This document shows, one piece after another, positions 48,700 through 60,694 of a stretch of DNA of 64,000 nt. The notes under the pieces are model-generated. The model saw only the letters and a list, made by a program, of their open reading frames with translations. It was not told where the DNA came from and ran no database searches. Origin of the DNA: Distichodus sexfasciatus (lineage: Eukaryota; Chordata; Actinopteri; Characiformes; Distichodontidae); contig JAVGVS010000011.1 in assembly GCA_032718565.1 (NCBI GenBank), positions 372,001-436,000 of the forward strand, read 5' to 3'. The position numbers were made by a program, and so were the translations under genes. How positions within the stretch are numbered: position 1 is the first letter of the stretch; every line of letters starts with the position of its first letter.

Positions 48700-51060
48700 T
48701 TCTTTGTAATCTACAGGGACCCTAACACGCCCATGTACAATTCGTAGAGTTTGGTGCGCGAAATTAAACGACAGGACAGCTTCTTTAAAAAAAAAATTCC
48801 GATTGTTATTTGAGGACTACGGAGCGCCGACGCTTGGCGAGTTACAGCAGCTTGTGGTAAGGATTGCTCTACTTGAGCTCTTAAATATAACCTTATATTG
48901 GTGAGGAAAAGGCTCTCGTAGATCATATGTATTGCATCGTATTTTCTGATAAGAAAAGGAAAATTGCTTAATTACGATTATAAAAACAATGAAAGCTTTA
49001 CTAAAGGGTTACCTTTACAACTTACAACAGTGTCAGACTTATGAAGCCACGTCCATTAGAAAATAAAACTTCCCTTCAGGTTACGTCCCTGTATTGCTCA
49101 ACCTTGCATCAACCGGCCCTTTCTGCCCCAGAGAAGTCCACCTTGACCGCGCCCCGCCTCACGACACACACGCGTGAACACATCGCTATACAGCACGCGA
49201 CTGTACGTCTCATGTTTACATTAGACACAGTGCTATGTACACATTATATACCTATATTTTCATAATATATATAGATTTTCATATAATTATGTAAACCAGC
49301 ACATTCTCTCACTTTAGTAGTATACATACTAAGCACAAACACGCATTCAGGTTGTTGTTTTTCGTTCAGGGTCTGTGTGGGTGGTTCGCTGGACTCCACC
49401 ACTCGCCTCCGCTTTGCAGTGGCGAGTGTGTGCGTCCGGGTCGTGCTCCGTGAGGCCGTTTTCTCCTTAACAAAACCAAAAAACCAAACAAAAGCCCATG
49501 AGGAGCCTTCGTCCTCATGGGTCCGGCCTTCCGGAAACACGGAATAAGGCGTCTCGTACTTAGTGTGCGTTCGAATAAAGTCAAAGGAGGATTCAGTGAT
49601 GTAAACATTCAGTTTCCTGGTGTGTTTCTGAGGAGGCGATTGGATTACAAAGGGACGACCGTGCGAAAACACAAAAACACGAGACTCACAGGTTAGGGTT
49701 CGATCCTCAGCAGAAACAACAAAAAAAGAAGAAAGGCACGGGAAGGGAACGAAAAGACTTCAATTCCCACCCGCTTCGACGCCGGAGGGCCGAACCCACA
49801 CAAACACACACACACACACACACACCTGGAGCCAACGCAAGACGAGAGACAACACGTCTGGATACACGTGGACACACTCGGAACGGAGAACGGCAGATAG
49901 CGATTAGAGATTCAAGCACAAAGCAGGAGCTAGAAAAACACACCCGCTAATGTTCCACGTACTCGACGAGACGGGAGGGAATAGAAAAAGTGAGGGAAAG
50001 AACGAGTGTGTGTGTGTGTTTGTGTGAGAGAGGGAGATGTAAACAAGGTAGAGATACACACAGTGGTATCTCTTGGGAGCTTTGGAAATATCTTCCCACC
50101 TTCTGGATTTCCACCTCCCCATCTCTCAAGCGCTACCCGTAACAACGCAAACGTTAAAAAAGGAACGAGAGCCGGAGCACGGACTTGATGGGTTTCGCTG
50201 CTGGACGGCAACAGATGCAACAAAACTGTTACAGATCGGGGGGGACGGGGGGCAAACTACATTCAGATCTGTGATCGATGCTGTACATTAAAACCAGAAA
50301 AAGTCCCAGTCGCATTTCTGGCAGATTCTGGAGGTTTTCTGGGAAAACGTCAAGACGTTTCTTTTCTGGGATCATTTTAAGAGGTGCAAATGTGGCTAGT
50401 GCAGCAGCTAGGTCGTCGTCTTTTGGGCTTCCGTCGCCTTTTATCCGTGCCGCCAGCAAGCCGAAAACCCATCCGTTCCAGAGGAGGGGAAGGGAGGGGA
50501 GGAGAGGAGAGAAAAACCCACAAGCGCTACCTCGTTTGAGTGCATAGATGAAATAAGGAAGCACTAAATTACAGGAAAAAGACATTTTTTTTTTCCTTTT
50601 CGATTTGTAAACTACGTCTTCAAGATTTTTTGTTATTTTTTTCTTCTCCACGTCGCCCCACGCTTTTTGCACTTTGTAACACACACAGTTGAACATCCAC
50701 GATTTTGCTATTATAAAGCAATTATTGTTTATATAGTTGTACGACAAAACCAGTGAAAGTAGCAGTTCCACCGAAGAAAATAAACTGACAAAGGGTTACA
50801 AAAAAATAATCACACACACACGCTTACACACGTACAGAGAGAGAGGGAGAAAGAGCAAAAGGTTCGCTACAGGAGGCCGGGGGCCGCTCCAATATGGCCG
50901 TCGTCGTTGTCGTCTGTGACGGTGAACAGGGCGATGCTCTGCGTCTGCATGTGCATCTGCATCCGCTCGGTCGGCTGGAGCTCTTGTTGTTTCATTTCTC
51001 GGCCTCGTCCTCGCACCCCGACGGCTTTCCCGTCCTCAGTGACGACAGACGAGGTCTGTT
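48700..51060. other. Non-coding DNA downstream of ppargc1b (possible long 3' UTR)
   Basis: Largely free of recognised transposons. Short CA, AC and GA tracts occur (about 49802-49828 and 50005-50035). ORFs on both strands lack family similarity. It could be transcribed as an extended ppargc1b 3' UTR. Confidence 0.4.
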
Positions 51061-51062
51061 AC

Positions 51063-51076
51063 TCATTTATTTATTT
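51063..51076 (-). terminator. ppargc1b: Possible polyadenylation signals of ppargc1b
   Basis: Two overlapping AATAAA hexamers on the minus strand about 90-100 bases after the stop codon. A longer 3' UTR, as in mammals, is equally possible; many A/T-rich hexamers follow. Confidence 0.35.
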
Positions 51077-51165
51077 GTTTTTTTCTTCGATTCCAATGTT
51101 CAAAATGTAAACAGGAAGTGCAGCCTCGGCTGAGGGGCGGGGCGCTGAGCTCTCCGCAAGGCGTG

Positions 51166-51257
51166 TCAGCGATGTAGACTCCTCTGAGCCTCCTTCAGGA
51201 GAGTGTCAAAGTCCAGAGCGTCATACTTGCTCTTCACCGGTCCTGGTCCCGCCTCGT
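51166..51257 (-). CDS. ppargc1b: ppargc1b last coding exon
   Basis: Reads EAGPGPVKSKYDALDFDTLL then KEAQRSLHR and TGA. This C-terminus is nearly invariant among PGC-1 proteins. The minus-strand AATAAA at 51066-51071 and 51070-51075 could end a short 3' UTR about 95 bases further on. Confidence 0.93.
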
Positions 51258-54200
51258 CTGAATGGACCAAAATATAAACGTTTTTACAGTTCAGAATCCG
51301 GTACAGCTAGACTAAGCGTAAAAATACCGTTTTCCTGGCTCCGGCCTGTGCCGGTTCTTACCCAGATCTATGTATCGCTTCCTGCCGAACCTCCGACCGC
51401 CGCCGCCGCCGCCTCCGTGCTGACCCAGAGAGTCTCGCCTGTGTCTCACGTTCAGCTCCTTCTGGCTCTGCCTGAAAGTGATGACTCCACAGCGCTCCCT
51501 TCACACACAAACACACACACACGAGGTCAGATTTCCGAGTTTTCCGCTTTTCCAAAGCGTTTCTAAAAGGGTAGACGGAGAGAATTTGGAACCTACTCGT
51601 TTTTGATGAGCACTTTGCAGTCCTCTGGGTTGCCGAAGGCCTCGAAGCGTTTGCGCAGCATGTCCTGTGTGACGCCACTCGGCAGGTTGTGAATGTAGAA
51701 TACTTGGCACTTGTCCTGAGAACAGAAAACGCAAGTTTGAGTCGAGAAGAATCAATCCTGCAAATTACGGCTGTAAGATATGAAGAAAACCGGAGCACCC
51801 GGAGAACACCCACACCAACGTGGGCAGAGCATGCAAACTCCACACAGAAACACCCAGGATCGAACCCAGGACCTTCTCACTGTCAGGCGGCAGCGCTAAC
51901 CACCGTGTCATAGTTAGCCCATAATCTGCACATGTAGTGTCCATTTCCATTATGTATCTTTTGTTTACATCAACGTTTGAGCTATTTAGTGGACGACTTC
52001 ATTCATTCATTTTCCAAACCGCTTAATCCCAACTGGGGTCGCGGGGGGACCGGAGCCTATCCTGGGAACTCACGGGCACAAGGCGGGGACCAACCCTGGG
52101 CAGGCGCCAACAGCAACACCGCAGGGAACACACACACTCACACAATCACACCTTTAGAGTCGCCAATCAACCTATATCGCATGCCTTTCGTCTGTGGGAG
52201 GAAACCGGAGCACCCGGAGGAAACCCACGCGAATACAGGGAGAGCATGCAAACTCCACACGCCATCTCCGGGGCTCGAACCCAGGGCCTTCTCGCTGTGA
52301 GGCGGCAGCGCTACCCACTGCGCCACCGTGCCCAGAGCGACTTCAATATAGTAATTATAGTTCAGTCTGCCCTGAAGCAACCTGGGGTTAAGAGATACTG
52401 TTTTATTAACAGACTGGATACAGACATTTTTTCATATTGAAACTAACCTATTGTTACTAACCTCATGCACATTCAATGTAAAAGTCAATTTCCACTTTTG
52501 TAGGTTAATACTGCATCTAAAGTGTCTCTCTTTCTACTTATAGTTTAAAGTTTACATTTAACACTCAATTTCTAGTTTAAAATGTATATTTTGTATTTTA
52601 TTTATATACTGTTTATTCTATATGCCCTTCTATATGTTCCTTGTTGCACTCTGTAAACTGGAGCCACGTCGTCTCGTCTCTCTGTAAATCTGTGCAGTAT
52701 ATAGCAGAGATGACAATAAAGTTTACTTTGACTTCGAAGAGTCTTGCCCAGGGATCCAGTGGTGGTAGTGCAGGAGGTAGGATCCAAACCCACAACCTCT
52801 TGGGCCAAAGGTGAGTACCCTAACCACTAGACCACCACCATGAATTTTTTTACTTAATCTGTTAAGTTCTATTTATTTAGAAAGCCTACAAAAAATTAGT
52901 ATATTGTGATCGTAAATCATTATCAGGACGTGAGATGACCAAGACTGGGATATGAGATTGTGGTCACATCACACGGCCCTACTGCAAACGCCTCACATTC
53001 CCAAAACGCGTGTGTTTGTTTTGCGCAGTCCAAATCTGAAGCTCTCCACTCACCCCGGTCTCCTCTTGTCCATGTTTAGCATTATTTCTCTGCGTGTCTC
53101 GACAGAACGTTCCAGAGGTCTCACAGCTACAACAAGAGACAGAGAGTTTGTGAGAGGACAGGAAATGCAACTTTCACGCCTTAAACCCACAAGTTTTATA
53201 ACAATATGATATTATTGATTCAACAGACACCGGTTAACCCTTAGATCATATCAGGATTAAGTAAGAACGTAAGAACATTTTGGTTTCACAAAGTATTATA
53301 TCGGCAGGCAGCGCTGTAAAACGATGTATCGTTACACCCCTGTAGACTGCAGCGATTACATTCAGGGTTGGAATCTCCCGCTACCTGAGGGTGAGCTGGT
53401 GGTACGGAGAGGGCGGGGAGCAGACGGTGGCGTCCGTCTCCGGAGTTGGAGAGCGGGACGGTGAATTTCGCATGGGCTCGCCTGGAGATAAGGTTGGGGA
53501 GGATGAATGGGCCGGTCGCGCTTCGTCCTCCATCTCTATATCCTTTTCCTCCTCCTCTTCCTCCTCTTTCTGCCCTACTTGCCCGCCTTGTTCCTCTTCG
53601 GGCGGCGGTGGAGGCGGGGGCAGGACGAGGAGGGCGGCGGAGCGCTTGCGACTCTCGCCCAGGTTGAGCAGGCAGTAGTCGTGGTCCCCGTACGCGCGCT
53701 TGCCCTCGCCCGTTTGGCCCATGCGGCGCAGCTGGGCGTACAGCTCCGTCTGCTCTGGCAGTTTGCGGCCGTGTGCCCGCGGCCCACACGAGGCCTTGGC
53801 TGGGGGGTCGGATTTGGCCTCGGGCTTGAACAGCTCCTCCTCCACCGGCTTGTGGGGCGGCGTGGTCGGGGGCGTGAGGCCTGCAGGACGAGACGTGAGC
53901 TCGTGAGATGGCCAAAAAAAGTCAAGCAAGAGCCAGTCGGCAATGTTTAATGAGTATACGATGCCGCTAAACTACACAATTTTAATACTTAATGGAATAC
54001 ACAAAATATTCATAAAACATGTGCATGCACTACACACAAATATACAAAAATGTCTGTGTGTGATATGATAACCTGCTGTTTTTAGGGACTGTGTCCACCA
54101 AATGATTTTTTTTTGGGTCGACAGCAGTCAAAACCTCACTTCCCGACCGCTTTCTCAGCGCTTGTTATTGCTAAGTTGCGAAAAGCGTCATCGGGCGCTT

Positions 54201-57200
54201 CAGCGTTCGTTCCTATTTCATGCAAACACGGTAACGTGTTCCTTTGAGATCGGTAGTTTAGCCGACATTAAAAGAGATTATCTTTACAAAGGAGAGAAAT
54301 CAGATCTTGGCATTAGCGGTAGCGTTTGAACTAGATACTCACGTCTTCGAGACGTATAGACGTGAGATAAACCTTGCATGAAAACAGCTGGGAGAGTAAC
54401 ACCGATTTAAATATGCCACCCCTTCCTCGATTTTGATTGGCTAGCAAGAGGAACGTGACATTGACGAGCCCAGCGCTGTTCTAAAAGTTGAACAGATTTC
54501 AACTTGAAGTGTTCCGCTGAAGGCGTTAAGCGCTCTGACCGCTGAAGCTCATTGCATTTGTATCAAAAATAGGCACTGCCAGTGCAAAAGCCGCCTTTGT
54601 CTCCCCTTAATGTCTCTCTGTGTGTTCTGTTAAGTTGATATTGAACTGGACTGTGTCATGTTGCTTTAAACACACTGAGCTGGTTTCTTGCTCATGGATT
54701 AAGCCTAGGACTAAGCTGTAGTACCAATGGAGATTTACCATTCAAACTCAAAGTTAGTCTAGGACTAGGCTTAATCCTCGACTGGGAAACTTGACCCATT
54801 GCGTCAGCTGCTGTTGCATTGCTCATGTTGTAGGGTTAAAGGTGGATTTCCTTTACAGAGGTCAAGTTTCGGGCTTTATTGTCACATAAAGATAAAGGAT
54901 AATTACAAGTAATGAAATGCTTGGACTCAAGGCTCCCTTTAAATTTCGCACAATAAAAATAACACGAAAGCTCAAACTGAATAAAATAAAAACAGGGGCA
55001 TAATAAAAATGAATGTAAAAACATAAGGTGCATAAAGAATATTTAGCATTTAGAAATAATTTCTGTAATGCAAAAGCAACTTTGGCAAATGAATTTGCAG
55101 TTTATGTTTACGTTACATTAAATTTATGTTTGACTCTAAACGTTTAGCAACAATATATTTTAAAACTTGTTCAAAATTGTCTGGAGCGACATCATTGACG
55201 TGATGCAACAGTGGTGTTTACGATTTCATGCCTTTGTTTGATGCAAAAAAAAAAGACATTTTATGGCTCACTGTTAAAGTTGTCATGTAGCAGTAATATG
55301 AAATATCATGGTATTGTATAAAGGTGTGAACCTTCACTGGTCTCACGATTCGATTCCGATTCCGATTATTAGTTCAACAATGTTATTCAATCCGATATCA
55401 CGATGCATCACAGTGCATGGCATGAATTTTTCTACACAGATCGTGCAGCCATAGTTACTACCGGAATGTTCTCTTTATCTTGAATTTTTATGCCGTGGCC
55501 AGAAAATCCCCAAGCAATGTCATGATATAATCCATGCCTTTTTCAACTGCTTCTGTCCCAGGCACTACCACTCACACTAAGTAGTCTGTGTGCGGGGGAG
55601 ATATTTTTTGTATTACTTTTTAGATATTTGCATTAAATTCATTATTCATACAGATGCCCAAATCGTCTGGAAATGTTTTGAAAAATGAAAAAAGGAATAA
55701 TTTTTAAAAAGTGATTTCAGTCGTGAAAGTGGATTGCATGTCACGGCCCACCTGCAACACCACCGTGGACCACTAGCGGGCAGCAGACCGCCGGCTGAAA
55801 ACCTCCATTGTAATAGATTATGGTCTGCCAATGCACTGATGCAGAATCGTCCACGTGTGCATCGCGATGCATCGATTAATTTCAACAGCCCTAGTATTGC
55901 ATCTACACCATTAACGCGTGCTGGGCAGTATAATAATCACTTTGCTGCAAATGCAATTCTGAACGCAACATGGAAAGAACTGAAAATCGGTTAACGTCTA
56001 TAAAGTATGTACAGAAGGTAAGGCTAAAGTGACGGCAGTCGCGTAAAGTGTAAAATCATTTTTTGGGAGTGTGGAGTGTGGAAAAGTGCTCCCTTCTCGG
56101 CCTGCTGTTGAACGTAGGAATTAAAGTGAGTGGTGAATGCTCCCTCACGTCAGGGTGGATTTCGGTTGGCGATGCCCGAGTGCGTGACATTACCTGCTGT
56201 GCCACACAGCTCTACACAGAGAGTCTGCTCAAAGGGCCTGCTGGTGTACGGAGCGTCTCTGTTCGTGACAAGGAAAGAGGGATGGTGTAGAGAAAGAAGA
56301 CGACACAGACAGGGAGAGGGAGGAGGGACAAGAGAGAGAGAGAGAGAGAGACATTGCACAGTCAACATCAAGCTTCTAAGGCTCTTGAAAATGAAAGTCG
56401 CAGCAACTGAGTAAGTATCTGTCTGATTTAGTGAATTAAAGCTCTAAATCTAGTCAACAAATTCACTTAGCGCTAAATGGGAGTTGCACAACACACACAC
56501 ACACACACACACACACACCAGTTTCAAGTCACCACAAGGGCCTAAAATTAGAAATCCAAACTGGCGCTCTGGCTATTTATAGACCTTTGTATCCACCAGA
56601 GGCTGGTGAGTCACTTAAGGATATTAAAGCAGCAATATCACTAAACAAGGCTCCCAGAATTCATTTGAGGGACGTCCAGGAGCGCTATGGACCAGCGCCA
56701 GCGATTGAGAGGAGATTATTTTAAAAATACAAAGAAGAGGCGACACAAACCCTGTGGATTTGGGAGTCAGCGGCAGACAGAGGCAGGCGCGTTTCTCTGC
56801 AATCAGAAGAAGAGAAAAGAGCAGGTTAGAAAACGTGAAAATCAAGCACCAGGTTAAGGCGGTGTGATGCTGATGACCTCGAATCAACATCACGATTAAC
56901 TAGAGATGCACTTCCACCAGAAAACGCCCGTGTGACTGCTCAAGTTCTACGAACGTGACATGAAAACTGGCCGAGCAGGAAGACTTACTGAAGTGAGTGG
57001 GGAAAGAACGAGGGATGATAAAAGTGAGAAAAAGACGAGTGTGGGTGGAAACGGATTGAGACGTGTGTTCAGTGAGGTGGTGTAAGAACGGTGTTGACCA
57101 TCGTGTGAAAACCATCGTGTGTTCCTATGGGAAAAATAAACGATAGAAAAAAAGGAGTAAAAAGACGAGCGTGGGACATGGCGCCTATAGATATGTCAAG

Positions 57201-60200
57201 AGGATCATGCGCCCGTGAATTACGTCGAATTTGGTGGATATGTGAAGAACAGCGGCGGCACGCTAAAGTGTCAACACGTCTGCTCCGTTGCTAAGCTATA
57301 GAGGGAAAAATAGACGCAAAAATGGATAGAACTCGCGAACGAGTGCATGTATCATAAACGAGTGTACGAGCACCCCACACCGCTATAGGCTGCACGTTTC
57401 TAACGCAAAAACTGTAGAAGGAGTAGCGTGTGGAATAAAAAAATGGATTACGTTTCATTTTAAGACGGGATAACGACGGCTCACCGCAATCACAGAATTA
57501 AACATTTTTCGTTGATTACAAAATAAATTTAGTGCTTGGCTTAATCGTTCTGGACAATATTACGTCAATTAGAGGGTCTAAATGTCAGTTACGACTAATT
57601 TACGACTTGCCCAGCCCTACACCAGATGCCAGAAAAACAGCATCTCCCCGTATCTCACCATTACAGCAGGAATCCTGGCTCTCTGGACGTTTCTCTGGAT
57701 TTGTCTTCGGGACAACGTCGTCAGGGGCGACGAGGGAGTCGCTGCCGAGGGGAGTGGTGTCGGCCGAGCGCTGTCGCTCCTTGCCAGAGTGCAAAGCGTC
57801 GGCGGGTCGCAGCTTTTTGGCAAAGCGACTGGGGAAAGACGCCAAACGGCGCGAGCGGCGCACCGAGAACGAACCCTCCTCTGGCTCCTCTGGGCTTTTG
57901 GGGCGCTTGGCCGTTGGTCCCTGATGCCCCCCATCGCTGCCACGGCCACAGTCTTTGGGATCGGCTTTGGGCCGGTTTTGGGGGGAATCGGCGGGACCCC
58001 TGCTGTGGACGTAGGGGGCGCTGTGGAGTCTGTAAGGCTTGCTGACGTCGTAGGAGGTGACGGCCTCCAGGAGCTCCTTCAGCAGGGAGTGAGCTTTCAT
58101 TTCCCTCCGCCGGGCAAAGGGGATCCGGGGTCTGCCCCCCGCGTTGCCGGGGACGGGGATGGGGATGGGGGCGGCTTTGGGGAATCGGGAAGCCGCGGCG
58201 GTTTCGGGTTTGGGCCTGCGTGCCACGCTCTCGCGCTCCTTGCGGTCCCAGCTGGCCTGCTTGCGAGACGGCAGGCAGTACGTGTGCATGTAGCGGACGA
58301 GTTCCACCACCGAGTGCAGCTCCTTTTCGGAGGTGAACTGAGGTTTGGGTGGCTCGACGGGGGCCGAGCTTTCCACCTCGCTGCTTGAGGAAGACTCCTC
58401 CTCTTCTTCCTCTTCGTCCTCCGAGTCACTGTCCTCTTCGTCATCCTCGTCCTCCTCGTCCTCCTCCACCTCGGTCTCGTGCGAGTGCGTCTCTTCGGCG
58501 TCGGCGGTCTCGTTCTGGGTTGAGGAGGTGAGGTGGCGGTGCAGCTCGGTGCAGAGGCGACCTGCCGGCCTGACCGCTCGGGGCTTCCTCTCCACCGCAT
58601 ACGTTCTGTCGCTCTGCCGAAAGAGAGGAAGGAATAAGACGTTCGTTAGGTGGATTAGATTTAAGAGGCTTGCACGTCCCTTAAAAATATTTGAAGTAAA
58701 ACGCTTAAAAATGACTTTTTCAAACAACCAAAAAGTTGACTTAATTTGCCGCACATAAATGCGCGTTTCACCACTGCTTGCGCTATGGCGTCACATCAAT
58801 GCCAAAACTAGAGCACGCAAAATGGCTTGGCGGAAAAAATTCGCGGGCGTAAATTTCAAAGTCGCGCGCACAAATGTGAAACTCGAGAGCACAAAATTAA
58901 GAATCGAGTGCACAGTTGTGATCATATTGCGCGCAAACTGTATTTTTTCTCTCGATGTGTTAAATGTCCTCGCGCAAAGTAGATTACCGACGAGCGGCTT
59001 TTTTGCTCGAGTAAGATTTCTGCGCTCGCGGATTGAAAGCGGGTAGGTTTTGGCAGTTTGGGGGCTGGGTTTTGGCAGCTTCTGCCTGCAAATCCTATTG
59101 GCCGATGGCTCCTGGTCTTGTGATTGACTTGTGCATCTGTGTTTATGTTGAATTGGGGACAGACATGTGGGCAAGGGGAGCCATTGATTGCGTGCTTATT
59201 AAACGCGTAAGACCTAACTATTAAATTAGAATTATAAGATTGATAAACTATAACTTGCGTTTAATCTACCTGCTGCCGTTCCTCTTTCTACGGCATCTTT
59301 GGTTTATCTGTAAAAACTGTCTGTAGTGTGCAGTCAATCACAAGACCAGGAGCCATCGGCCAATCGTGCATGGATTGCAGTGACGATGTTGAACTGCAGT
59401 ATCGCGCAGCTCCAGCGCTGATCCACTATTAGTGACTCAGCCTCTCAGCTTGAAATCGCCAAAATAATTACATTACGCCCAGACTTTGCCTCTGCCGCAT
59501 CTTGTCGGCCGCTCGCTGGGATTAAAGTGACAAATGACCCAATGTCGAGGACAGGTTATGAGGGGCTGAGCAGCGAGTCTGGCTTTATATAAGCTCCCGG
59601 GTTTCAGGCAGGTTTGTCCTTTGGGCAACCGGTGCACACGGATTTGCAGCGACAGATGGCTGCGGTCAACACTAACGCTAACGCCACCAAGCCCTCGGAT
59701 GCGGCCAGACGCAGAGGGGTTAACAATCTGTGCATCATTCCTTTATTCATTTTTACAATTTTTTGTTCAGTATTTGTTTCTTCAAACCCAAAGTGACCAA
59801 TGTGCGGTCAAATAAACTGAAAAAAATGTCATGTGAATCCGTCCCGTCCAGTCTGACGCTACATCTGTGTGTGTTTCCTTCAATTATTTTAAAATGACAA
59901 AGAAATGCATTATTTCATTAGAAAAAAAAAATCCCAGCTTTAATAGTTGAGCATATTTACAGTACAAACTTAGTCAGTCAACTATGAGGGCAAAAAAAAA
60001 CCCCCAAAACAAAATAATCGTTCACTAATCGTAATCGAGGCTAATTAATTACTTTTTCAATTAATCGCGATACCGATTTGGGGTGATATCGCCCAGCCCT
60101 CAGCTCAACTCACCTTGGCCAGTGGGCGAACAGTTTTGAGGTGCAGCGTCCTGCGAAGCGAACTGCTCTCTCTGTGTGGGTCCAAACCCACAGGCACGTT

Positions 60201-60227
60201 TGGGGGCGAGAGCAGGAGCTGTTCCAG
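51166..60227 (-). CDS. ppargc1b: PGC-1beta transcriptional coactivator, C-terminal 682 codons in eight exons (gene continues past the right edge)
   Basis: PGC-1beta is a nuclear coactivator of ERR/PPAR and other nuclear receptors that drives mitochondrial and lipid-metabolism genes. Exons in transcript order: 60114-60227, 57659-58613, 56194-56256, 53385-53880, 53054-53126, 51597-51715, 51362-51498, 51166-51257. Their phases agree throughout (2049 nt including stop). Recognisable parts: LxxLL motif LEQLL; TELHRHLTSS; the acidic E/D/S-rich tract; ELVRYMHTYCLPSRK; a second LxxLL (LKELL) followed by YDVSKPYRL; RRSRRL; FEQTLCVELCGTAG joined to LTPPTTPPHKP; the HCF-type motif DHDY; an RRM; and the C-terminal YDALDFDTLLKEAQRSLHR. 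The DVSKPYRL segment and the pde6a neighbour favour PPARGC1B over PPARGC1A. The activation domain and first exons are outside the window. Confidence 0.93.
51362..51498 (-). CDS. ppargc1b: ppargc1b exon encoding second half of the RRM, with poly-Gly
   Basis: Reads ERCGVITFRQSQKELN (the RNP1-like strand), then a basic stretch, seven glycines, RRFGRKRYIDL and the first base of D. The acceptor is GTGTGAAG and the donor GTAAGA. The segment between RNP1 and RRFGRKRY is shorter than in the human protein and unlike it. Confidence 0.85.
51597..51715 (-). CDS. ppargc1b: ppargc1b exon encoding first half of the RRM
   Basis: Reads DKCQVFYIHNLPSGVTQDML through FEAFGNPEDCKVLIKNE. VFYIHNL is the RNP2 strand of the RNA-recognition motif. 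The acceptor is TTCTCAG and the donor GTAGGT. Confidence 0.92.
51786..51905 (-). repeat. SINE family B, partial
   Basis: Contains CCGGAGCACCCGGAGAACAC and GCATGCAAACTCCACACAGA plus the tRNA-like GGCAGCGCTAACCACCGTG. It lies in a ppargc1b intron, 70 bp from the RRM exon. Confidence 0.7.
51999..52334 (-). repeat. tRNA-derived SINE, family B, best copy
   Basis: On the minus strand the head reads GGCACGGTGGCGCAGTGGGT with B box GGGTTCGAGCC. It ends in the (AATG)n tail at the left. Confidence 0.82.
52615..52735 (+). repeat. LINE-like 3' tail
   Basis: Full version of the GCAGAGATGACAATAAAGTT tail. It is followed directly by the family C SINE head at 52737-52842. Confidence 0.55.
53054..53126 (-). 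CDS. ppargc1b: ppargc1b 73-bp exon before the RRM
   Basis: It joins in phase on both sides. It encodes SCETSGTFCRDTQRNNAKHG and QEETG, ending in donor GTGAGT. There is little similarity to the mammalian linker, so this assignment rests on phase, splice sites and position. Confidence 0.7.
53385..53880 (-). CDS. ppargc1b: ppargc1b exon LTPPTTPPHKP through acidic/Ser-Pro region
   Basis: The acceptor is CCTGCAG and the first full codons read LTPPTTPPHKPVEEELFKPE. The host-cell-factor-binding motif DHDY is in GDHDYCLLNL. A run of prolines and two glutamate runs follow, then SPTLSPGEP and SPSRSPTPE serine-proline repeats. The donor GTAGCG follows CTCAG. Confidence 0.9.
54685..54800. mobile_element. 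Short palindromic MITE (GATTAAGCCTAG family)
   Basis: GGATTAAGCCTAGGACTAAG on the left and CTAGGACTAGGCTTAATCC on the right are inverted repeats. Confidence 0.65.
55321..55895. mobile_element. hAT-type remnants in a ppargc1b intron
   Basis: The left terminus is of the GTGAACCTTCACTGGTCTCA family; the right part ends ATTTCAACAGCCCTA. The interior holds a CTCF-like CCACTAGCGGGCAGC at 55770-55784. Confidence 0.5.
56194..56256 (-). CDS. ppargc1b: ppargc1b small exon FEQTLCVELCGTAG
   Basis: A 63-bp exon coding for APYTSRPFEQTLCVELCGTA and the first base of G, with donor GTAATG. It matches the FEQTLxVELCGTAG block that precedes LTPPTTPP in PGC-1 proteins. The acceptor choice (AG at 56258-56257) is set by phase with the previous exon; another AG two bases upstream would break the frame. 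Confidence 0.82.
57659..58613 (-). CDS. ppargc1b: ppargc1b large central exon (acidic tract, LxxLL, DVSKPYRL)
   Basis: 318 codons plus one base. It starts SDRTYAVERKPRAVRP after TCGGCAG and ends SQDSCCN plus G before GTGAGA. It has an E/D/S-rich tract of about 45 residues, then KELHSVVELVRYMHTYCLP and SLLKELLEAVTSYDVSKPYR, as in the mammalian protein. The antisense long ORFs over this exon are composition shadows. Confidence 0.92.
58760..59372. mobile_element. hAT-associated promoter/mini-exon module, inside a ppargc1b intron
   Basis: Related, in rearranged order, to 18300-18820. The left 300 bp (GCGCGCAAA, TTCGCGGGCGTAAATTTCA) match the inverse of 18540-18800; the right part matches 1340-1580. 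Its mini-exon reads ATG CCG TAG and is therefore broken. Confidence 0.55.
59440..59660 (+). promoter_or_regulatory. Promoter-like unique block in a ppargc1b intron
   Basis: Non-repetitive, GC-balanced, with TTTATATAAG (about 59582-59591) and TGACAAATGACCC spacing upstream. An ORF of 60 codons starts at 59614 but has no family match. Orientation is opposite to ppargc1b. Confidence 0.3.
60114..60227 (-). CDS. ppargc1b: ppargc1b exon with LEQLL nuclear-receptor box
   Basis: 38 codons in phase 0, from LEQLLLSPPNVPVGLD to VRPLAK. The acceptor is CACGCAG and the donor GTGAGT. The LxxLL motif matches the LKKLLL position of PGC-1 proteins. Confidence 0.85.
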
Positions 60228-60694
60228 CTGCGTGGAGAGAAAGGCAAGACAGGAAAAAAGAAGAGAGAGAGGAAAGAGAGAGAGAGAGACAGAGAGAGAA
60301 GGGGACAACTAATTAGCAGGCATGGCACTCGCTTTATTCGCACAATACAACATCAACACTCTTCCATGCTCGATTCCTGCCAAAAAAGGGAAAAAAGGTC
60401 CACGTTATAAACACAGCATCAGAATGCAGGAAGCACGGAGGCGGGGAGAAGGATATCAAACGGCCATGCTAATGCCAAGCCGCACCGGGCATCAGCGCAT
60501 GAGAACTGCTGTGATTTCTAGCTTCATTTTTAATCACCGCAACATAACTCCGAATCAGAATCACATCCGACAGAGATCTGCTCGTATTTCGCCTTGATTA
60601 TGATTCATAAACAATAAATTTGTTTGCAGGGTTTGTGTTCGTAGAGTAAATACGCTGGACCATTAAGCAGTAGATGAACACACAGTGTGGAAAG

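Noticed and set aside
57582..58388. 268-codon plus-strand ORF, and 53507-53950 likewise
   Set aside because: Antisense shadows of ppargc1b exons, caused by GC-rich codon bias.
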